A stretch of DNA of 64,000 nt, taken from the NCBI RefSeq assembly GCF_016741775.1, contig NZ_JAERRK010000004.1, forward strand, positions 479,857-543,856, given 5' to 3'. A model generated the notes under the pieces. It was not told the DNA's origin, did not search any database, and was given only the letters and a program-made list of their open reading frames with translations. Within the stretch, counting starts at the first letter, position 1. The number at the start of each line of letters is the position of its first letter. This stretch comes from Streptomyces actinomycinicus. Its GTDB lineage: Bacteria; Actinomycetota; Actinomycetes; Streptomycetales; Streptomycetaceae. Both the position numbers and the translations under genes were made by a program. This document shows positions 7,032 through 14,676 of this stretch, one piece after another.

Positions 7032-8381
7032 TCAGCCCGCCAGTTCGGCCAGCGCGGCGGCGAAGACCTCGGTGTGGGTGTCGACGTCGGCGGCGGTGGT
7101 GTCGGGGCACATGAGCGCCATGTTGTGGAACGGGGTGAGCAGGATGCCCCGGTTGGCGAGGTAGAGGTGGAGGAAGTCCTCCAGCTCCGGGTCGGCGGCC
7201 TGCGCGGACTCGGTTCCGTTGCGCGGGGCCGGGGAGGTGAAGCGGTACTCGGTGCGGGCGCCGAGCCGGCTGACCGACCACGGCAGCCGGTGGGCGCCGA
7301 TGCCGGCCAGGACGCCCGCCTCGAAACGCTCGGCGAGTACTCCCATCCGCGCGAACGCCTCGTCGGTGAGGACGTGTTCCAGGGTGGCGCGGGTGGCGGC
7401 GACGGACAGCGCGTTGCCGGCGAGGGTGCCGCCGACGCCGCCCATGTCGACGAGGTCCAGGTCGGTGCGGGTCAGCAGCCGGTCGGCGAGTTCGGCGGAC
7501 AGCCCGTAGGCGCCGGCCGGGATGCCACCGCCGATGGCCTTGCCGATGGTGAGCAGGTCGGGCTCGAGGTCCCAGGCAGCCGTGCAGCCGCCGGGGCCGG
7601 CGGAGAAGGTGTGCGTCTCGTCGTTGATGAGCAGGGTGCCGTACCGCCGGGTCAGTTCACGGACGCCCTCGAGGTAACCGGGTTCGGGCAGCACGATGCC
7701 GATGTTGGTGAGGGCGGGCTCCATGAGGACGGCGGCGACGTCACCGTGAGCCAACTCGCGTTCCAGCCCGGCGAGGTCGTTGAACTCGGCGACCCTGCTG
7801 GTCAGGGTCACGTCGCAGGGCGCGCCGACGTTGCCGGGGCGGGCGGTGCCGGTGCCGTCGGGGCCGGTGACGATCAGCGACTCGTCGACGCTGCCGTGGT
7901 AGCAGTAGCTGTTCACCAGGATCTTCGGCCGGCCGGTGACGGCCCGGGCGAGGCGGATCGCCCAGCGGTTGGCGTCGGTGGCGGTGAGCGAGAAGCTCCA
8001 GCGGGCCAGGCCGAAGCGGCGGGTCAGTTCGGCGCCGACCCACTCGGCGTCCTCCGTGGGCAGCATGGCGGTGGCTCCGCCCAGCCGGGCGTACCGCAGG
8101 TGCACCGCCTCGGTGACGGCGGCGGGCGAGTGGCCGGCCATCGCGCCCGTGTCTCCGAGGCAGAAGTCGAGGTACTCGTGCCCGTCGGCGTCGGTGACGC
8201 GGGCGCCGCGCGCCCCGGCCAGATAGCGCGGGAAGCCGCCGGCGGTCTTGTTCATCCAGGTCATCGGCACCCTGCCGAAGAGGTGGTCGGCGCGCGCATA
8301 GGCCGCCCGGGAGCGCGGGTTGCGGCGCTCGGCCTCCGCGCTCTCGCGGTTCAGGAGTGCGTGCAGACGCGTGCGGTCCAT
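7032..8381 (-). CDS. class III aminotransferase (PLP-dependent, GSA-aminotransferase-like)
   Basis: The protein has 449 aa. It shows the fold-type I class III pattern: FLDFCLGDTGAMAGHSPAAV near the N terminus, a phosphate-contacting SLTATDANRWAIRLAR segment, LLINDETHTF (Asp contacting the pyridine nitrogen), and LLTIGKAIGGGIPAGAYG with the Schiff-base Lys. GGVGGTLAGNALSVAA follows, as in glutamate-1-semialdehyde aminomutase relatives. The ATG has GAGG seven bases upstream; an in-frame extension to 8579 is not protein-like. The paired Lrp regulator suggests amino-acid catabolism. The true substrate is unknown; this is not the housekeeping hemL context. Confidence 0.88.
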   Translation of the reverse strand: MDRTRLHALLNRESAEAERRNPRSRAAYARADHLFGRVPMTWMNKTAGGFPRYLAGARGARVTDADGHEYLDFCLGDTGAMAGHSPAAVTEAVHLRYARLGGATAMLPTEDAEWVGAELTRRFGLARWSFSLTATDANRWAIRLARAVTGRPKILVNSYCYHGSVDESLIVTGPDGTGTARPGNVGAPCDVTLTSRVAEFNDLAGLERELAHGDVAAVLMEPALTNIGIVLPEPGYLEGVRELTRRYGTLLINDETHTFSAGPGGCTAAWDLEPDLLTIGKAIGGGIPAGAYGLSAELADRLLTRTDLDLVDMGGVGGTLAGNALSVAATRATLEHVLTDEAFARMGVLAERFEAGVLAGIGAHRLPWSVSRLGARTEYRFTSPAPRNGTESAQAADPELEDFLHLYLANRGILLTPFHNMALMCPDTTAADVDTHTEVFAAALAELAG

Positions 8382-8721
8382 GGAGTACCTCGGCAGGAAC
8401 GGCAGTGGAATGGCGAGAGCGTACGACTGTTTCCGCGGTGATCTCAAGACTCGACGCATGATTCCGTGGTACCGACGATCGGATCGATCGTGAGCACAGC
8501 GGTGGATCACCGAACGAGTGACGCGCCCCCGGCGCCCAACTGACGAATCGGCAAGCGGAGTTCGAACGTCCTGCCTCAAACGCCAGGTCGCGCCACCCCT
8601 TCCGCCACGTAGAAATATCTACAACGATGCATATGCCGGGTTGGCGTGCGAAGGCGCGGAGTGCCCGGTCACAGCCGTTCCCTGCGCTCGGGCAGGTGAG
8701 CGAGGACACGCGGAGCAGTGC
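8382..8721. other. divergent intergenic region with AT-rich patch
   Basis: 340 bp between the aminotransferase and a small plus-strand gene. It contains GATCGGATCGATCG near 8478 and an unusually AT-rich stretch around 8609-8637 that includes the inverted repeat GTAGA-AATA-TCTAC (8609-8622). This may be a promoter or regulator site, possibly for the plus-strand gene. No RNA gene was recognised. Confidence 0.35.
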
Positions 8722-9189
8722 ATGACGAACACGATGTGGGTGCGGGGCGTGGAATGGCTGGCCGCGGCGGCGGCCGACCCGCGCGCCTGTAAACGGGAGT
8801 GGGACCACGGGGAGGGCGTCGCACTGCTGGAGGCGGGACGCTTCTGGGACGTGCTGAGCGTCCCCGAGCGGCTGGGGCTGCTCACACTGGACCTGCTGTG
8901 GCGGCCCGGTCTGCCCGTGCCGGGGCCGACGCTGGTGGACACCGCGGCGGGCCGGGTCGGGTTTCTTCTGCCGCCGGACCCGTCCGGGGGCTGGGTGGGT
9001 TCCGGCCTGCGCTGTGCGAGCAGGGGATCCTGGGTCGCCGTGCCGCCGCCGTACCGGCCGGCCCGTTATCTGGAGTGGCTCGTGCCGCCCGACGGCAGCG
9101 GCACACTCCACGGGCCCGGCGCCCTGGAGGACGCCCTCCAGCAGGCCAACGGCACGCTGGCGGTGCTCGCGCCGCTGTGCGGACGGTGA
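8722..9189 (+). CDS. hypothetical protein (Streptomyces-type, about 155 aa)
   Basis: The 155 aa are not assigned to a family with certainty. The N-terminal half (TNTMWVRGVEWLAAAAADPRACKREW, FWDVLSVPERLGLLTLDLLW) resembles small Streptomyces proteins related to the N-terminal part of bifunctional primase/polymerase domains, but no catalytic residues can be pointed out. GC3 is very high, so it is a genuine gene. The ATG is preceded by CGGAGC. It is convergent with the next small gene, their stops only four bases apart. Confidence 0.65.
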   Translation: MTNTMWVRGVEWLAAAAADPRACKREWDHGEGVALLEAGRFWDVLSVPERLGLLTLDLLWRPGLPVPGPTLVDTAAGRVGFLLPPDPSGGWVGSGLRCASRGSWVAVPPPYRPARYLEWLVPPDGSGTLHGPGALEDALQQANGTLAVLAPLCGR

Positions 9190-9193
9190 CCGG

Positions 9194-9451
9194 TCAGCGG
9201 TGCTCGGGGTCGGGCCGGGCGCCCCGGGTGAGACCGGAGAGGGTGCGGTGCCCGGGATCGGTCCGCCCACCCGGCGCGAGGCCGGAGAGGGCGGCCCACA
9301 GCGGGTCGGGCTCGGCGGGGACGGTCCGGCCCTCCGCCCGCCACTCCGCGACCAGCAGGGCGAAGATCGGCTCCCGGGTGCGGTCCACGCGGTGCAGCAG
9401 GCGCACCCGCTCCAGGCGCTCCATCCGGTCCATCCAGTCCAAGCGGTCCAT
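9194..9451 (-). CDS. small hypothetical protein, 85 aa
   Basis: Codons end almost exclusively in G or C from the ATG at 9451 onward (MDRLDWMDRMERLERVRLL), supporting real coding. The first 60 residues read like a compact helical protein (EPIFALLVAEWRAEGR, DPLWAALSGL). Upstream in-frame sequence is Arg/Pro-rich and non-coding in character, so the start was set at this ATG although no strong ribosome-binding site is visible. Function unknown. Confidence 0.5.
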   Translation of the reverse strand: MDRLDWMDRMERLERVRLLHRVDRTREPIFALLVAEWRAEGRTVPAEPDPLWAALSGLAPGGRTDPGHRTLSGLTRGARPDPEHR

Positions 9452-9804
9452 GCCGGGGCAACGCCCGTGGGCCGCCCCTGGTACGCCCTGGCCCGCCCGC
9501 TCACCGGGTCGGGTGAGGCCATCGCCCGAACGGCGTCTTCCGCCCGTCGGACAAGCATCCCGCGCGCCCGGTCCCGCACGCCGGCGCGCCGGGCAGCGCC
9601 TTCGGGCCGCCGGGCCGAACGGGCCGGCCGCCCTTCGGCCCGGCCGGCAGTGCGGGCCGGTCGCCGTTCGGCTCAGCCGGCGGTGCGCCGGCCGGCGCCT
9701 CGGGCCGAGGGGCGACGCCGGCCGGCCGCTCCTATGCTGGTAGGTCACCGGGCCCGACGTCCCGCCCCGTGCACGGTCACGTCCCACGTGCTTGGAGTCA
9801 GCCC
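9452..9804. other. intergenic GC-rich region with short inverted repeats
   Basis: About 350 bp, mainly CCGGCC/GGCCGG-rich self-complementary sequence between 9590 and 9735, likely to fold strongly. TATGCT near 9731 is a possible -10 box for the serine hydrolase gene. No gene was recognised. Confidence 0.35.
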
Positions 9805-11046
9805 ATGCCGCCTTCGTCCGAACGCCTGTACCGGGGGGCCATGGTGGCCGTGCTGGCGGGCACCCTGTGCGCGCCGCTCACGGCAGCGGCCCCGCCGGCC
9901 GCCCTACCGGGCGCGGTCGCCGCAGGCTCCCCGAGTCCGTCGGTCCCGGGCCCGGACGTCCGCCCCCTCTCCCCCGCCGTGGCACGCCAGCTCGACACGG
10001 CCGTACAGCGGGTGATGCACGAGGCGCACGTGCCCGGTGTGACCGTCGGCATCTGGACCCCGGGACAGGGCAGTTACGTCCGCTCGTTCGGTGTCGCCGA
10101 CAAGGCCGACGGCCGGCCGATGGCGCCGGACCTGTTCATGCGCATCGGCAGCGAGACCAAGACGTTCACCGTGACCGCGCTGCTGCAACTGGTGGCGCAG
10201 GGCAAGGCCGGCCTGGACGATCCGATCGGCAGGTACGTCGAAGGCGTACCGAACGGGGACGAGATCACCCTGCGGCAGCTGGCCGGCATGCGCAGCGGCC
10301 TGTTCAACTACTCCGACGACGACGCCTTCTTCAAGGCGCTCACCTCCGACCCCCGGCGTCCCTTCACGCCCCGGGAGCTGCTCGACTACGCCTTCAAACA
10401 CCCGGTGCAGTTCCCGCCGGGCGAGAGGTTCTCCTACTCCAACACCAACCTGATCCTGCTCGGCCTGGTCGTGGAGAAGCAGAGCGGTCAGCACCTCGGG
10501 GACTACATCGAGCAGCACGTCCTCGACCCGGCCGGCATGAAGGACACGCTCTTGCCGCAGGGCAGCGCATTCCCCGTGCCGCACGCGCAGGGGTACACCG
10601 ATCAGACGGCCGACGGGAAGACCGCCGCCACGGCCGGCTGGAACCCGTCCTGGGGCTGGGCGGCCGGAGCGATGATCTCCACCCTGGACGACCTGCACAC
10701 CTGGGCGCCCACGGTGGCCACCGGGCGGTTCCCGGACGGCAGCCGGATGGTCAGCCCCGCCCTGCAGAAGGAGCGCCTGATCACCCCGGCGACACCGATC
10801 CCGGGGGCCGGTTACGGGCTGGGCATCTTCGACGTGCAGGGCTGGATCGGCCACAACGGCTCGCTGCCCGGCTACGAATCGCTGACGATCTACCTCCCGG
10901 AGACGAAGACGTCCCTCGTGGTGCTGCTCAACACCGACATCGACCACGACCGGGAGGAACCCAGCACCCTGTTCGGCCGGGCGATCACGCAGATCGTCTC
11001 ACCACGGCACGTGTTCGACCTGCCGGCGCAGCCGGCCGCCAGGTGA
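9805..11046 (+). CDS. secreted serine hydrolase, class C beta-lactamase / D-Ala-D-Ala carboxypeptidase family
   Basis: The protein has 413 aa. The N-terminal signal peptide (hydrophobic AMVAVLAGTLCAPLTAAA, then Ala/Pro-rich) directs export. The mature domain has the serine beta-lactamase-fold motifs in order: SETK (nucleophile Ser and general-base Lys) near residue 115, YSN near 210 (FSYSNTNLILLGLVVE), and HNG near 350 (GHNGSLPGYES). This resembles Streptomyces R61-type DD-peptidases and esterases. GGAG lies upstream of the ATG. Activity could be DD-peptidase, esterase or amidase. No regulator is adjacent. Confidence 0.9.
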   Translation: MPPSSERLYRGAMVAVLAGTLCAPLTAAAPPAALPGAVAAGSPSPSVPGPDVRPLSPAVARQLDTAVQRVMHEAHVPGVTVGIWTPGQGSYVRSFGVADKADGRPMAPDLFMRIGSETKTFTVTALLQLVAQGKAGLDDPIGRYVEGVPNGDEITLRQLAGMRSGLFNYSDDDAFFKALTSDPRRPFTPRELLDYAFKHPVQFPPGERFSYSNTNLILLGLVVEKQSGQHLGDYIEQHVLDPAGMKDTLLPQGSAFPVPHAQGYTDQTADGKTAATAGWNPSWGWAAGAMISTLDDLHTWAPTVATGRFPDGSRMVSPALQKERLITPATPIPGAGYGLGIFDVQGWIGHNGSLPGYESLTIYLPETKTSLVVLLNTDIDHDREEPSTLFGRAITQIVSPRHVFDLPAQPAAR

Positions 11047-11146
11047 CGCCTCGTCACCGTCTTCACGGACCCTCCGGTCCGGGCGCCGGGTCGGCGGCGT
11101 CCGGGCACGCGCGGAGGGCCGGCACCGGCCGCGGTGGTGCGGCCGG

Positions 11147-12343
11147 TCAGTGACGGCGCCGGGTGTTGAGCCGGGCGGCCCGACGCGTCAGATGGTCGCG
11201 CTCGGCGAGGTCGGGGGCCTTGTGGGCCGCCTCGGCGTACAGTCGCGCCGCCGTCTCCAGGTCGCCGTCGCGCTCGTGGAGGTACGCCGCCACCGCGGTG
11301 TGGCGGGGCAGTGAGTCATCCAGTTCCGCGAGCGCCGCCAGGCCGGCCCGCGGCCCGTCGGCCTCGCCCACGGCGACGGCGCGGTTGAGCCGGACGACCG
11401 GGCTGCCGGTCAGGCCCACGAGTTCGTCGTACCACTCGACGATCTGCACCCAGTCGGTCTCCTCGGCGGTGGGCGCGTCGGCGTGCAGGGCCGCCACGGC
11501 GGCCTGGGCCTGGAACTCGCCCAGCCGGTCCCGGGCGAGGGCCCCCTGCAGGATCGCGACGCCCTCGGCGATCGCCTCGGTGTCCCACCGGCCGCGGTCC
11601 TGCTCGCCGAGCGGTACGAGGCTGCCGTCGGGCGCGGTCCGGGCGGCGCGGCGGGCGTGGTGGAGCAGCATGAGCGCGAGCAGTCCCGCCACCTCGGGGT
11701 GGTCGACCCGGGCCGAGAGCTGCCGGGTGAGCCGGATGGCCTCGGCGGCGAGGTCGACGTCCCCGGAGTAGCCCTCGTTGAAGACGAGGTAGAGGACGCG
11801 CAGCACGGTCGCGACGTCGCCGGGCCGGTCGAACCGCACGCCGGAGACCGTGCGCTTGGCCCGGCTGATCCGCTGCGCCATGGTGGCCTCGGGCACCAGG
11901 TAGGCCTGTGCGATCTGGCGGGTGGTCAGGCCGCCGACGGCGCGCAGGGTGAGCGCGACCGCGGACGCCGGTGTCAGCGAGGGGTGGGCGCACAGGAAGT
12001 AGAGCTGGAGCGTGTCGTCCGCCTCGGGTGCGCGGCCGGGCTCCGGCTCGGCGTCGACGAGGTCCTCGCGCCGGCGGCGGGCGACGTCCGCCCGGGTCGC
12101 GTCGAGGAACTTGCGCCAGGCCACGGTGACCAGCCAGCCCTTGGCGTCGCGAACGGGGTCTCCCCCGGCCGAACGGAGCAGAGGGCCCGCGGACGGGCCG
12201 GACGGCCGGCCGCGGACCGCCTCGACCAGCGCGTCCTGTACGGCGTCCTCGGCCGCCGCGAAGTCGGCTCCGCGGCGGACGAGCACGGCGATCACGCCGG
12301 GCGTGAGGCTCCTGAGGAGGGCCTCGTCCATGGCCGAGGTCAC
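11147..12343 (-). CDS. ECF RNA polymerase sigma factor, ECF42 type with C-terminal TPR-like extension
   Basis: The protein has 398 aa. Sigma region 2 lies at about residues 5-85 (ADFAAAEDAVQDALVEAV) and region 4 at about 130-185 (LTLRAVGGLTTRQIAQAYLVPEATMAQRISRAKRTV). A long C-terminal domain of about 200 aa (VLRVLYLVFNEGYSG, LHERDGDLETAARLYAEAA) is typical of ECF42, which has no anti-sigma factor and is controlled by its own C-terminal domain. The GTG start overlaps the stop of the upstream DGPF gene by the four bases GTGA, so the two are translationally coupled; an internal ATG at 12331 is an alternative. Confidence 0.9.
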   Translation of the reverse strand: MTSAMDEALLRSLTPGVIAVLVRRGADFAAAEDAVQDALVEAVRGRPSGPSAGPLLRSAGGDPVRDAKGWLVTVAWRKFLDATRADVARRRREDLVDAEPEPGRAPEADDTLQLYFLCAHPSLTPASAVALTLRAVGGLTTRQIAQAYLVPEATMAQRISRAKRTVSGVRFDRPGDVATVLRVLYLVFNEGYSGDVDLAAEAIRLTRQLSARVDHPEVAGLLALMLLHHARRAARTAPDGSLVPLGEQDRGRWDTEAIAEGVAILQGALARDRLGEFQAQAAVAALHADAPTAEETDWVQIVEWYDELVGLTGSPVVRLNRAVAVGEADGPRAGLAALAELDDSLPRHTAVAAYLHERDGDLETAARLYAEAAHKAPDLAERDHLTRRAARLNTRRRH

Positions 12344-12747
12344 TCCGTGATGGTGGGCGGCGCCGACAGGAACGGGCGCAGCTCGAGCCACTCGTGGATG
12401 GGCTCGCCGCCCGCGCCGGGGGCGGCCGACAGCTCCCCGGCCAGTTCGACGGCGCGCTCGTGGCTGTCGACGTCGATCACCATCCAGCCGGCGATGAGGT
12501 CCTTGGTCTCGGCGAACGGGCCATCGGTGACCGGCGGCCGCCCCTCGCCGTCGTACCGGACCCAGGTCCCCTCGGGGGCGAGCGCCTGCGCGTCGACGAA
12601 CTCGCCGGTCTTCTCGAGCCGGGCGGCGAAGTCCTGCATGTACTGCACGTGGGCCGAGATCTCCTTTGGTGTCCACCGGTCCATGGGCACGCAGTTGGCC
12701 GGGGCCGGCGCGCCGCGGTAGTGCTTGAGCAGCAGGTACTTGGCCAT
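12340..12747 (-). CDS. YCII/DGPF-domain protein, ECF42 partner
   Basis: The protein has 135 aa. It contains the hallmark DGPFAETKDLIAGWMVID that names the DGPF (YCII-related) family. It begins AKYLLLKHYRG and has AGGAGAACC upstream of the ATG. Genes of this family accompany ECF42 sigma genes in many actinobacteria and are thought to belong to their regulon. The molecular role is unknown; a dimeric ferredoxin-like fold is expected. Confidence 0.9.
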   Translation of the reverse strand: MAKYLLLKHYRGAPAPANCVPMDRWTPKEISAHVQYMQDFAARLEKTGEFVDAQALAPEGTWVRYDGEGRPPVTDGPFAETKDLIAGWMVIDVDSHERAVELAGELSAAPGAGGEPIHEWLELRPFLSAPPTITE

Positions 12748-12875
12748 CAGGGTTCTCCTCGGTGCTGGTGTGGCCCATTGTGGCCGCACTCACCCCGGGG
12801 ACGGAGCCGGTCGCGGGTTCTCGACATCGCCGGCCAGGATTTTCCCGGGGATTTTCCGGGAGGCCCGTCGCAAGG

Positions 12876-12913
12876 CTCCGCCGGCGGCCCGGGGGGACAG
12901 GCCGCCGGCGGAG
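12876..12913. other. strong hairpin between divergent genes
   Basis: Perfect 14-bp inverted repeat, CTCCGCCGGCGGCC at 12876-12889 and its complement at 12900-12913, with a 10-nt loop. It lies in the 288-bp divergent region between the DGPF and YrdC genes. It could insulate the two promoters or act as an attenuator. Confidence 0.45.
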
Positions 12914-13023
12914 ATGCCACGCCCGGGACGGGGGGACGGCCCCGGGCGGCTCAGTCCTCGGATGCCCCGCTTTCCGGCAAGTACGCACCGCAGTTCGAGC
13001 CGGTCGTCGGCCCCGGGACGGCA

Positions 13024-13029
13024 TAAGCT
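13024..13029 (+). promoter_or_regulatory. -10 box for leaderless YrdC gene
   Basis: TAAGCT followed by six bases and then the ATG. No Shine-Dalgarno is present, so transcription probably starts at the start codon. Confidence 0.5.
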
Positions 13030-13035
13030 CGGCAG

Positions 13036-13656
13036 ATGGCGAAGTACTTCGACGTGCACCCCGACAACCCGCAGCCGCGCAGCATCGCCCAGATCGCCGA
13101 CGCGGTCCGCTCGGACGCACTCATCGCATACCCGACCGACTCCTGCTACGCGCTCGGCTGCCGGCTCGGCAGCCGGGACGGCATGGACCGGATCCGCTCC
13201 ATCCGCCGGCTGGACGACCGGCACCACTTCACGCTGATGTGCCGGGACTTCGCACAGCTCGGCCAGTTCGTCCGGGTGGACAACGACGTGTTCCGGGCCG
13301 TGAAGGCGTCGACGCCCGGCAGCTACACGTTCATCCTGCCCGCCACCCGTGAGGTGCCGCGCATGCTGCAGCACCCGAAGAAGAAGACCGTGGGCGTGCG
13401 CATCCCCGACCATGTGGTCACCCAGGCGCTGCTGGCCGAGCTGGGCGAGCCGCTGCTGTCCAGCACACTGCTGCTGCCGGACGAGGACGAGCCGATGACC
13501 CAGGGCTGGGAGATCAAGGACCGGCTCGACCACACGGTGGACGCCGTGGTCGACTCGGGCGACTGCGGCACCGAGCCGACGACCGTGGTCGACTTCTCCA
13601 GCGGGGAGGCGGAGATCGTCCGCAGGGGGGCCGGGGACACCGACCGCTTCGAGTGA
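13036..13656 (+). CDS. Sua5/YciO/YrdC/YwlC family protein
   Basis: The protein has 206 aa and is a single YrdC domain. ALIAYPTDSCYALGC, RIRSIRRLDDRHHFTLMC and TPGSYTFILPATREVP correspond to the nucleotide and tRNA-binding pocket of threonylcarbamoyl-AMP synthases. The KKKTVGVRIPDH segment and short length make it more like the YciO branch than full Sua5. The family makes threonylcarbamoyl-AMP for t6A tRNA modification, but YciO proteins are often only distantly active. A leaderless start is supported by the TAAGCT box. Confidence 0.88.
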   Translation: MAKYFDVHPDNPQPRSIAQIADAVRSDALIAYPTDSCYALGCRLGSRDGMDRIRSIRRLDDRHHFTLMCRDFAQLGQFVRVDNDVFRAVKASTPGSYTFILPATREVPRMLQHPKKKTVGVRIPDHVVTQALLAELGEPLLSSTLLLPDEDEPMTQGWEIKDRLDHTVDAVVDSGDCGTEPTTVVDFSSGEAEIVRRGAGDTDRFE

Positions 13657-13770
13657 GCGGGCGGCACCCGGACGGCGGCTTCCTGATCATGCGTGACAGC
13701 ATGGCCGCGACCGTGGCGCCGGCACCCGTCCGCCGGCCGCCACCCATCCCCGAGGAAAGGCCTTCTCCCC

Positions 13771-14526
13771 ATGGCCGATGTCCAGGCGACCGCCGTCGAC
13801 ATCCCGACCGAGGACGGCGTCGCCGACGCCTACCTCGTCCATCCGGCCGACGGACGGCCCCGCCCGGCCGTACTGCTCTACCAGGACGCCTACGGGCTGC
13901 GCCCGCACCTGCGGTCGATGGCCGACCGGCTGGCCGGGGCCGGCTACACGGTGCTGGTGCCGAACGTGTTCTACCGCCTCGGCCGGGCGCCGGTCCTGGA
14001 CCTGCCCGAGTTCATCGACCCGGGCGCCGACCCCACGATCTGGGAGCGGCTCGGTCCGGTGCTGGCCGCGCTGACGCCGGAGATGGTCAAGCGGGACGCG
14101 GGCGCCTTCCTGCGGCTGCTGGCCGACTGCCCGCAGGCGGCGGACGGCCCGGTCGCGCTGACCGGCTACTGCATGGGCGCCCGGCTCGCCCTGTGGACCG
14201 CGGGCGCCCACCCGGACCGGGTGGCCGCGGCGGCCGGGTTCCACGGCGGCAGCCTCGCCACAGACGCCCCGGGCAGCCCGCACCTGGAGGCCCCGCGCAT
14301 CACCGCGGAGCTGTATTTCGGCCACGCCGACGAGGACCCCTCGCTGCCTCCGGAACAGGCGGCGCGGTTCGAGGAGGCGCTGTCGACGGCCGGGGTGCGG
14401 CACACCTGCGAGGTGTACGCCGGGGCGCACCACGGCTACACCCAGGCGGACACCCCCGCCTACGACCGGGCCGCCGACGAGCGGCACTGGGCCGCCCTCC
14501 TGGACCTGCTCAAGCGGACGTTCTGA
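13771..14526 (+). CDS. dienelactone hydrolase family protein
   Basis: The protein has 251 aa, an alpha/beta hydrolase of the DLH family. The nucleophile elbow is GYCMGARL, with Cys as nucleophile, as in true dienelactone hydrolases. The acid is in FGHADEDPSLP and the histidine in YAGAHHGYT. GAGGAAAGG lies upstream of the ATG. The substrate is unknown; no chlorocatechol pathway genes are nearby, so a general carboxylesterase or lactonase role is likely. Confidence 0.9.
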   Translation: MADVQATAVDIPTEDGVADAYLVHPADGRPRPAVLLYQDAYGLRPHLRSMADRLAGAGYTVLVPNVFYRLGRAPVLDLPEFIDPGADPTIWERLGPVLAALTPEMVKRDAGAFLRLLADCPQAADGPVALTGYCMGARLALWTAGAHPDRVAAAAGFHGGSLATDAPGSPHLEAPRITAELYFGHADEDPSLPPEQAARFEEALSTAGVRHTCEVYAGAHHGYTQADTPAYDRAADERHWAALLDLLKRTF

Positions 14527-14532
14527 CACCCG

Positions 14533-14566
14533 GGCCCGGCGCCCCGCGGGACGCGGGCGCCGGGCC
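14533..14566 (+). terminator. hairpin terminator after dienelactone hydrolase
   Basis: Perfect 12-bp stem, GGCCCGGCGCCC paired with GGGCGCCGGGCC, with a 10-nt loop, beginning six bases after the stop codon. Confidence 0.7.
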
Positions 14567-14582
14567 GATCCGGTTCGACTCA

Positions 14583-14588
14583 TTGACA
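14583..14588 (+). promoter_or_regulatory. -35 box (TTGACA) of glucanase promoter
   Basis: TTGACA is a perfect -35 hexamer. The matching -10 position, 17 bases on (GACGCT), is weak and touches the operator palindrome that begins at 14611. Confidence 0.5.
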
Positions 14589-14610
14589 TGTACTCGGCTC
14601 GGCACGACGC

Positions 14611-14624
14611 TGAGAGCGCTCTCA
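14611..14624. promoter_or_regulatory. LacI-family operator (CebR/CelR-like palindrome)
   Basis: Perfect 14-bp palindrome TGAGAGCGCTCTCA, 53 bases upstream of the glucanase start codon. It differs only at the third and twelfth bases from TGGGAGCGCTCCCA, the binding site of cello-oligosaccharide repressors CebR/CelR in actinomycetes. It overlaps the expected transcription start, a good place for repression. Confidence 0.75.
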
Positions 14625-14676
14625 AACAGGTACGGACCAAGTCCGTACGGCCCCGACCCCCACACGGAGGTGGAGA

